Below the pieces are notes generated by a model. That model did not search any database, was not told the origin of the DNA, and was given only the letters and a program-made list of their open reading frames with translations. The position numbers were made by a program, and so were the translations under genes. A DNA stretch of 64,000 nucleotides, taken from NCBI GenBank assembly GCA_963798075.1, contig CAWCRU010000006.1, forward strand, positions 277,547-341,546, written 5' to 3'. This document shows, piece by piece, positions 55,602-64,000 of the stretch (the first letter of the stretch is position 1; each line of letters opens with the position of its first letter). This stretch comes from DATAOG01 sp963798075 (GTDB taxonomy: Bacteria; Pseudomonadota; Alphaproteobacteria; Geminicoccales; Geminicoccaceae).

Positions 55602-56468
55602 GTGGTGGCCAAGGGCAAGAGCGAGACCAAGGCCAAGACCAAGCGCAAGATCGAGGCAGCCGCGGCCGCCGCCGGCAGTGAAACGAGCCTGGCGAAGATG
55701 GGGCGCAAGGACTTCGAGCGGGAGCTCGCCAAGCTCCAGGTCGAGCTCACCCGGCTGCAGGCCTGGGCGGTAGCCTCGGGGGCTCGGATCATCGTCGTCT
55801 TCGAGGGGCGCGATACCGCCGGCAAGGGCGGCGTGATCAGCCGCATCACCGAGCGCACCAGCCCGCGGGTCTTCAAGCACGTGGCGCTGCCCAAGCCCTC
55901 GGACCGCGAGAAGACCCAGCTCTACAGCCAGCGCTACATAGTGCACTTCCCGGCTGCCGGCGAGATCATCCTGTTCGATCGCTCCTGGTACAACCGTGCC
56001 GGCGTCGAGCGCGTCATGGGCTTTTGCACCGAGGAGCAAAGCCTGCACTTCCTGCGGGTCACGCCCGAATTCGAACGCGAGATCATCGACAACGGCATCA
56101 TCCTTTTGAAGTATTTTCTCGACGTCGATCAGGACGAGCAGCGGCGCCGCTTCGAGTCGCGGCTCACCGACCCGGTCAAGCACTGGAAGCTGAGCCCGAT
56201 GGACACCGAATCGGTCCGACGCTGGTGGGCCTATACCAAGGCCTACCAGGAGATGATTGCGGCCACCGATACCACCTACGCGCCCTGGTACATCGTTCCC
56301 GCCAATGACCAGCGCCGGGCGCGCCTCAACCTGATCAGCCACATGCTGAGCCAGATCCCGTACCGGAAGATCAGCATCGATCTGCCCAAGCTGCCGAAGG
56401 CGGAGCCGCGCCCGAAGGGCGCTCGCGACGGCCTCGAGGCGATGCACGTGGTGCCCTCTCGCTATTGA
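55602..56468 (+). CDS. ppk2: Polyphosphate kinase 2
   Basis: 288 residues from a GTG (55605 is possible). The PPK2 domain has Walker A GRDTAGKGGVISRI, the segment PLxSDREKTQLYSQRYIVHF-like, and Walker B-like EIILFDRSWYNRAGVERVMGF. It transfers phosphate between polyphosphate and nucleotides (class I, GDP/ADP to GTP/ATP or reverse). It sits inside the opp gene run, between oppC and oppD, on the same strand. Confidence 0.92.
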   Translation: MVAKGKSETKAKTKRKIEAAAAAAGSETSLAKMGRKDFERELAKLQVELTRLQAWAVASGARIIVVFEGRDTAGKGGVISRITERTSPRVFKHVALPKPSDREKTQLYSQRYIVHFPAAGEIILFDRSWYNRAGVERVMGFCTEEQSLHFLRVTPEFEREIIDNGIILLKYFLDVDQDEQRRRFESRLTDPVKHWKLSPMDTESVRRWWAYTKAYQEMIAATDTTYAPWYIVPANDQRRARLNLISHMLSQIPYRKISIDLPKLPKAEPRPKGARDGLEAMHVVPSRY

Positions 56469-56592
56469 GAGGCAGCGCCCCAACCCACGGCATCAGCCCA
56501 AAGCCGGCGCCGCCGTGCGTCGGCCAGGCGTCAGATGGCGGGACTTCCGGAGGTCGAGGCTGCCGTCCCGGGGCACGCTCTGCCCCGCGATG

Positions 56593-56790
56593 TTACCGCC
56601 GCCGGCGCCGGGTCTTAGGGTCGGCGCCTGCCAGCGCCCAGGCTTCGGCCCAAAAGCGCAGCGTCTGGCGGATCATCTCATTGACCATCGCCGACTGCTG
56701 CCGGCGCAGCTCCGCGGTCCACAGGCCGCGCGCGGCTCCCGCCCAGCCGTTGGCGGCGCTGAGCCACAAACTCAACCATGGATTCGGCAC
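56593..56790 (-). CDS. Small phasin-like hypothetical protein
   Basis: 65 residues from a GTG at 56790, with GGAGGT 5 nt before it. Sequence VPNPWLSLWLSAANGWAGAA is followed by LWTAELRRQQSAMVNEMIRQ and a basic tail PKTRRRRR. The amphipathic helix and 'NPWLSLWLSAAN' start resemble short phasin-like proteins of Rhodospirillales, a tentative match. It reads opposite to the flanking opp and ppk2 genes. Confidence 0.6.
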   Translation of the reverse strand: MPNPWLSLWLSAANGWAGAARGLWTAELRRQQSAMVNEMIRQTLRFWAEAWALAGADPKTRRRRR

Positions 56791-56961
56791 GTGTGACCTC
56801 CATCTCGGCCTGAGGGTAGTCACCGATATGCGCTCGAAATCCCGCCCGGCAACGGGTCGAGGCCAATCCCGTCCGCAGGCGGGGCCCATCGCAAAGGGCG
56901 CGCCAGCGGTGGGCTCGCGGGTTAGACTGGCGCGCTTTTGAGGCTGGAGGTCGCCCGGAGC

Positions 56962-57927
56962 ATGGCTGCCGTTCTTGCGGTCGAGCATCTGACCACACGC
57001 TTTGCGACGCCCGACGGCGAGGTCGCGGCCGTCAGCGACGTGAGCTTTGAGGTCGATGGCGGCGAGAGCGTCGGCGTGGTCGGCGAGAGCGGCTCGGGCA
57101 AGACCCAGGCCTTCCTCTCGGTCATGGGGCTGCTCGCCAGGAACGGCCGCTGCACCGGCAGCGCCCGCTTCGGCGGCCGGGAGCTGCTCGGCCTGCCGGC
57201 CAGGCAGCTCAACCGGGTCCGCGGCGTCAAGATCGCGATGATCTTCCAGGACCCGATGACCTCGCTCAACCCCCATCTCAAGATCGCGCGCCAGATGACC
57301 GAGGTTCTGACCGAGCACCGGGGTCTCGGCGAGCAGGCGGCACGCCAGCGCTCGCTCGAGCTGCTCGATCGAGTCGGTATCCCGGCGGCGCGGCAACGGA
57401 TCGACCTCTACCCGCACGAGTTCTCGGGCGGCATGCGCCAGCGGGTGATGATCGCGACGGCGCTGCTCTGCGAGCCGGAGCTTCTGATCGCCGACGAGCC
57501 GACGACCGCCCTCGACGTCACCGTGCAGGAGCAGATCCTGGAGCTGTTGCAGCAGCTCCGGCGCGAGCTTGGCATGGCGATCGTGCTGATCACCCACGAC
57601 CTCGGCGTGGTCGCCGGCCTCGCCGACCGCGTCCTCGTGATGTACGCGGGCCGGATCGTGGAGCAGGGCCCGGTGCAGGCGATCTTCGACGATCCCGGGC
57701 ACCCCTATACGCTCGGGCTGTTGCGCTCGATGCCGCGCCTGGACGCGGCGACCGCGGGGGAACTGGTGGCCATCGCGGGCCAGCCCCCGAACCTTCAGGC
57801 CTTGCCTGCGGGCTGTGCGTTCAGGGAGCGCTGCGGCTTCGCGTTCGAGCGCTGCGCCTTGCGCCCGGAGCTGCGCGCCTTCGCGCCCGGCCGCCGCAAG
57901 GCCTGCCATCTGGAACGGCTGGCGTGA
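56962..57927 (+). CDS. oppD: Oligopeptide ABC transporter ATP-binding protein OppD
   Basis: 321 residues from ATG 56962. Walker A GESGSGKTQAF, the Q-loop IFQDPMTSLNP, signature FSGGMRQRVMIATAL, Walker B LLIADEPTTALDVT and H-loop LITHDLGVVAGLADRV, with the C-terminal Cys-rich region RERCGFAFERCALRPELR of OppD/DppD type (Fe-S-like/cysteine cluster). Note KTQ where KST is usual in Walker A. Overlaps oppF by 4 nt. Confidence 0.93.
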   Translation: MAAVLAVEHLTTRFATPDGEVAAVSDVSFEVDGGESVGVVGESGSGKTQAFLSVMGLLARNGRCTGSARFGGRELLGLPARQLNRVRGVKIAMIFQDPMTSLNPHLKIARQMTEVLTEHRGLGEQAARQRSLELLDRVGIPAARQRIDLYPHEFSGGMRQRVMIATALLCEPELLIADEPTTALDVTVQEQILELLQQLRRELGMAIVLITHDLGVVAGLADRVLVMYAGRIVEQGPVQAIFDDPGHPYTLGLLRSMPRLDAATAGELVAIAGQPPNLQALPAGCAFRERCGFAFERCALRPELRAFAPGRRKACHLERLA

Positions 57928-58910
57928 GCGCGCCGCTGTTCGCGGTCGAGAACCTTTGCGTCCACTTCCGGGTCGCGGTCGGCGGCCTGCTGAGGCGGCG
58001 CTACCAGTCGCTCAAGGCGGTCGATGGCGTGAGCTTCGTGCTGGCGCAGGGCGAGACCCTCGGCGTGGTCGGCGAATCGGGCTGCGGCAAGTCGACCCTC
58101 GGGCGCGCGATCCTGCGCCTGATCGAGCCGACCGCTGGCCGCGTGGTCTGGCTCGGGCAGGACCTCGCGGGGCTCGATCCCGACGCCCTTCGGCGGCAGC
58201 GCCGGAGGATGCAGATCGTGTTCCAGGACCCGCTCGCAGCCCTCGACCCGCGCATGACCATCGGCGACATCATCGCCGAGCCGCTCAGCACCCACGAGCC
58301 CGGCCTCGGCCGCGCCGCGATCCGGGCGCGCGTTCAGGACATGTTGGCGAGAACCGGCCTCGCGCCGCAGATGATCAATCGCTACCCGCACGAGTTCTCG
58401 GGCGGCCAGTGCCAGCGCATCGGAGTCGCCCGGGCGATGATCCTGAAGCCCCGGCTGATCGTCTGCGACGAGCCCGTCTCGGCGCTCGACGTCTCGATCC
58501 AGGCGCAGATCATCAACCTGTTGATGCGCCTGCAGCGCGAATTCGGCGTCTCGCTGCTGTTCATCAGCCACGACCTCGCGGTGGTCCGCCACATCAGCCA
58601 CCGCATCCTGGTGCTCTACCTCGGCCGGACGATGGAGCTCGCGGACCGCGACACGCTCTACGCCGCGCCGCGCCATCCATACACCAGGGCGCTGATCGCT
58701 GCGGTCCCGATCCCTGACCCGAAGCTCGAGCGGCAAAAGCAGCGCCTGGTGCTGAAGGGCGATCTGCCCTCGCCGCTGGCGCCCCCGTCGGGCTGCGTGT
58801 TCCGCACCCGCTGCCCGCTCGCGATCGAGCGCTGCGCCGAGGCCGTGCCGGCCCTCGAGGCGGCCGGTCCCGGCCACGAGGTCGCCTGCCACCGCTGGCG
58901 CGACGTCTGA
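57924..58910 (+). CDS. oppF: Oligopeptide ABC transporter ATP-binding protein OppF
   Basis: 328 residues. Walker A GESGCGKSTLGRA, Q-loop IVFQDPLAALDPR, signature FSGGQCQRIGVARAM, Walker B LIVCDEPVSALDVS and H-loop FISHDLAVVRHISHRI, ending in the C-terminal oligopeptide/dipeptide domain VFRTRCPLAIERCAEAVPAL. The signature has Cys where Arg/Gln is usual. With OppD it powers OppBC. Last gene of the opp operon. Confidence 0.93.
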   Translation: MSAPLFAVENLCVHFRVAVGGLLRRRYQSLKAVDGVSFVLAQGETLGVVGESGCGKSTLGRAILRLIEPTAGRVVWLGQDLAGLDPDALRRQRRRMQIVFQDPLAALDPRMTIGDIIAEPLSTHEPGLGRAAIRARVQDMLARTGLAPQMINRYPHEFSGGQCQRIGVARAMILKPRLIVCDEPVSALDVSIQAQIINLLMRLQREFGVSLLFISHDLAVVRHISHRILVLYLGRTMELADRDTLYAAPRHPYTRALIAAVPIPDPKLERQKQRLVLKGDLPSPLAPPSGCVFRTRCPLAIERCAEAVPALEAAGPGHEVACHRWRDV

Positions 58911-59097
58911 GGGGAGGTTGTCTGCTTCGACCTCGCAGCCGAGCTCCGGCCGAACTCGAGGCGCATCGACGGCGCTCCGGCGCGACGAAGCGACGAGCCT
59001 CGCCGTAGAGCATCGTCACTGGCGGGCGCAGGCGAAAGCAGGAAACCTTTCGCGGGCCTCCGGAGCGGACTGGCGCGCCAGCTCCGAGCGCCTGTGA

Positions 59098-59598
59098 TCA
59101 GGCCGGCGGGCTTTGGATTGTCGGCTGCAGGCGCTGGAGCACCTCGTGGGCGTCGTAAGCGTCGCGGTCGTCCGGCGGCTTCGCGCCATGGAACGTCAGG
59201 ATGTCCATCGAGACCGTGTAGTTCTCCGAGTAGCCGCCGCCGCCGAGGATGCTCGAGAGCCCGATGCCGAGACCGCCCGAGCCGCCGCCGACCCCGACCC
59301 CGATATTCGGTCCGCCGCCGCCGCCGGAGCGCGCATCCGTGTTTCGGCTCACGACCTTGAAATAGTCGTTGCCGCTCGCGAGCGTCAGCTCGGCCGCGCG
59401 ATAGAGGGCATAGTCCTGGACCGTGTCGCGCGAGGTCGCCGGGTTGCCGGTGAACGAGACGCGGTAGCGATTGCTCTCGAGCTGCTGGTCGCTGTAGCCG
59501 AAGTTGTCGGTGAGGGCGCGATAGGGCGTCGGCGAGGACGTGCAGGCGGCCAGCGCCAGCACGAGCAGCAGGCCGCCAAGCTGTGGCGCCTTGATCAC
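59098..59598 (-). CDS. CC0125/CC1285-family lipoprotein (copy 1)
   Basis: 166 residues. Lipobox LLLVLALAACTSSPTPY, then YSDQQLESNRYRVSFTGNPATSRDTVQDYALYRAAELTL, the family core. A Gly-rich segment (GVGVGGGSGGLGIG) follows and is absent from the neighbour. Outer-membrane or periplasmic lipoprotein of unknown role. Its ATG overlaps the stop of the upstream homologue (ATGA), so the two form an operon. Confidence 0.85.
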   Translation of the reverse strand: MIKAPQLGGLLLVLALAACTSSPTPYRALTDNFGYSDQQLESNRYRVSFTGNPATSRDTVQDYALYRAAELTLASGNDYFKVVSRNTDARSGGGGGPNIGVGVGGGSGGLGIGLSSILGGGGYSENYTVSMDILTFHGAKPPDDRDAYDAHEVLQRLQPTIQSPPA

Positions 59599-60107
59599 TG
59601 GCCATTCTCCTTAGGTAGCGCGATCGTCGGGCCGAGCCGGCGGATCACGTCGCGGGCATCGTAGCTCTTGACGTCGCCCGCCGACTTCTCCCCGTCACTC
59701 ATCACGATGTCGGCGAATGCGGTGTAGCTGTCGATCGGATAGGCCGAATAGCTCGAGGGGCCGAACCAGCCCAGGTCATTCGCCGTATGCCGGTGCACGA
59801 CGCCGAAATCGTTGAAGCCGGTGCCCTGGTAGGCGGTCGAGCGCTCGAGATCCTGATTGACGATCGTGAAATAGTCGTGGTGCTGCTCGACGGTGAGCTC
59901 GGCCGCGCGATACAACAGATAGTTCTGCACGGTATCGCGCGGCGTGACCGAGTTGCCGGCGAAGGTCACGCGATAGCGGTTGTGCTCGAGCTGCTGCTCG
60001 GCATAGCCGTAGCCGCCATTCGCCCCCGCCTGATAGGGGGTCGGCGTCGAGCAGCCGGCGAGCAACAGGCCGCCAACGACCCAGAACAAGAGGAATTGAG
60101 CGCGCAT
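59595..60107 (-). CDS. CC0125/CC1285-family lipoprotein (copy 2)
   Basis: 170 residues, homologous to the following gene. Lipobox VVGGLLLAGCSTPTPY; core YAEQQLEHNRYRVTFAGNSVTPRDTVQNYLLYRAAELTVEQ; a tail without the glycine run of copy 1 but with the same ending (YDARDVIRRLGPTIALP against YDAHEVLQRLQPTIQSP). The two arose by tandem duplication and then diverged. Function unknown. Confidence 0.85.
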   Translation of the reverse strand: MRAQFLLFWVVGGLLLAGCSTPTPYQAGANGGYGYAEQQLEHNRYRVTFAGNSVTPRDTVQNYLLYRAAELTVEQHHDYFTIVNQDLERSTAYQGTGFNDFGVVHRHTANDLGWFGPSSYSAYPIDSYTAFADIVMSDGEKSAGDVKSYDARDVIRRLGPTIALPKENGQ

Positions 60108-60242
60108 CGATGTCCCAGCCGCTGACGCGATACCCCCACCGCCTGTGAGCGGTGATTATGGTGCGCATCGGCCGCCAAGCCAAGACGCCGGCAACCGGAA
60201 GCCCGCTCGAGCCTACAGGACGCGACCGGCGCCGGCCAGCGC

Positions 60243-62942
<2,700 letters not shown>

Positions 62943-63047
62943 CGCACCCCGGCCACAGATGGCTTGTTCGAACGGCTGCCAGACTAGCCCGGATTTCTCA
63001 CAGCGGGTAGATGGGGCTGGCGGTTGGGCCTGCATTGGTGGGTGTGG

Positions 63048-64000
63048 TTAGGCCCGATTTATAGCCTCGATCCACCTACCCTTCGTGGGAAATCCGGGCT
63101 TAAGAAGGATTTCCTCAACCCTGACCCAGCGCCGCTCGGCCGCCGCGCGCTCGATCGCGTCGCAGACGGCCTGGACCCGCGAGCCCCTGAGCGAAATCGG
63201 GATCCCGGGGCCCGCTCGGCCAAGCCTGAAGAAGATCGGCGACCTGGTTGACGAAGCTGGACCCGTAACCCACGCCCTGGCCGATCGGCCACCAGCTGCC
63301 GGCATAGGGATGGCTCGGATGCTCGGCGCGGATGCGGCGCATGCCGTAGAGGCCCGCGGCATCGCCGCCGTCGCCGTATTGGAGCTTGTTGAGGCGTGCA
63401 TAGTCGAACCGCAGGGTGCCCCGGGTGCCGTTCGCCTCGACGGTGAAATCGCAGGGCCGGCGCACACAGCTGCGCGCCGTTTCCATACTCCTCCGGGGAC
63501 CCGCGGCATACCGCATCAGGGCCGAGGAGGCATCGTCGATCGTGACCGGCCGGGTGGCGCCGGGCTTTTCGGGGTCGGCGCGCTCGGCAACGAAGGTCGC
63601 CTAGTGGGCGCTGACCTCGGCGATGTCGCCCACCATCCAGATTGCCATGTCGATCAGATGGCTGCCGAGATCGGCGATGGTGGTGCCGCCCATCCGCCGG
63701 TCGAAGCGCCAGTCGAAGGCAATCTGGGGGATCGGCGAACTCGTCGGAGAGCCAGCAGCCGCGCTGGAGCTGCAGCTGGCCGATGGCGCCTTCGTCGATC
63801 ATGCGCTTCATCAGCGAGACCGCCGGCAGGGCGGCGATAGTTGAAACCGACGGCATTCAGCACGCCGGCCCGCCGCGCGGCCTCCAGGGCGCGGGGGCCT
63901 TCGGCATAGGAGGTGGCAAACGGCTTCTCGCAGATCACGGCCTTGCCCTCGGCCACGGCCGCAGCCGCGATCTCGGCATGCGTTCCGGGCGGCGTGCAGA
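63048..64000 (-). pseudogene. Gfo/Idh/MocA-family oxidoreductase, several frame breaks, 5' end outside window
   Basis: Reads from the right edge toward the stop at 63048. Pieces in different frames, in order: KAVICEKPFATSYAEGPRAL (dehydrogenase EKP motif), VGFNYRRPA, SLMKRMIDEGAIGQLQLQRG, then VTIDDASSALMRYAAG (with an in-frame TAG at 63601-63603 just upstream), CDFTVEANGTRGTLRFDYAR, LRGSRVQAVCDAIERAAAER, and the end LKPGFPTKGRWIEAINRA. At least three frame changes and one stop codon are needed. It would be a NAD(P)-dependent sugar or inositol oxidoreductase if intact. The number of lesions is higher than in any other gene here. Confidence 0.72.

Noticed and set aside
60137..60158. Hairpin ACCGC/GCGGT downstream of the lipoprotein operon start
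   Set aside because: Short stem with no T-run; not convincing as a terminator.

Overview
The window reads as a chromosomal segment of a high-GC alphaproteobacterium, probably of the Rhodospirillales/Geminicoccales type. Evidence: the glnB-glnA pair, a ~1,600-residue NAD-glutamate dehydrogenase, alphaproteobacterial marker families (DUF1476 'ATPase zeta', DUF1674/SDHAF4, CC0125/CC1285-type lipoproteins), a msbA-like/DUF374/waaA/lpxK lipid A block, and an rpoH-type sigma factor. Nearly all of it is chromosomal housekeeping and catabolic DNA. One accessory stretch (about 36.2-42.1 kb) holds mobile elements and an AT-richer island.

Layout. 1-3.1 kb: livHMGF-type branched-chain amino-acid ABC transporter (livH cut by the window edge). 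3.1-11.5 kb: broken SDR, tRNA-Lys and tRNA-Gly, MaoC + CoA-transferase pair, DHDPS-family aldolase, dienelactone hydrolase, hemerythrin protein, an acyl-CoA ligase remnant, a HigBA-like toxin-antitoxin pair, metallopeptidase, phhB, SDR and YkvA-like protein. 11.6-17.3 kb: giant glutamate dehydrogenase and a glycosyltransferase. 17.5-23.0 kb: envelope lipid block (PmtA-like methyltransferase, lipid exporter, DUF374 acyltransferase, waaA, lpxK). 23.2-28.8 kb: rpoH, ubiH-like, uvrC, pgsA, moaD, moaE. 28.8-36.1 kb: DUF433/PIN toxin-antitoxin pair, CorA, DUF3096, NRDE protein, DUF1476, DUF1674, DMT transporter, TagA-like glycosyltransferase, histone-deacetylase-like hydrolase. 36.2-42.1 kb: RAYT transposase with repeats, an IS110 remnant split by a complete IS5-family element, a Tat-exported cysteine-rich protein with a MauE/thioredoxin fusion, a tandem-repeat array and a decayed DUF1902 antitoxin. 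42.1-48.0 kb: glnBA with a sigma-54-like promoter and paired palindromes, tRNA-His, SPOR protein, malate synthase G. 48.0-51.9 kb: ChaN lipoprotein, ECF sigma/anti-sigma operon, polysaccharide-export lipoprotein. 52.0-58.9 kb: opp peptide transporter split by a ppk2 gene. 59.1-64.0 kb: twin lipoproteins, mutS and a damaged Gfo/Idh/MocA oxidoreductase.

Two things stand out. First, the pair at 39.0-41.0 kb: a secreted protein with 18 cysteines in its C-terminal half, followed 4 nt later by a membrane MauE-like domain fused to a CxxC thioredoxin domain. It looks like a self-contained export-and-disulfide-maturation cassette, and it is the best candidate for something undescribed. Second, about fifteen genes, including glnA and uvrC, need a one-base frame correction, and tRNA-Gly carries one extra base in its T loop. 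This pattern points to residual indel errors in the assembly rather than mass gene decay, so I describe those genes as their corrected products.
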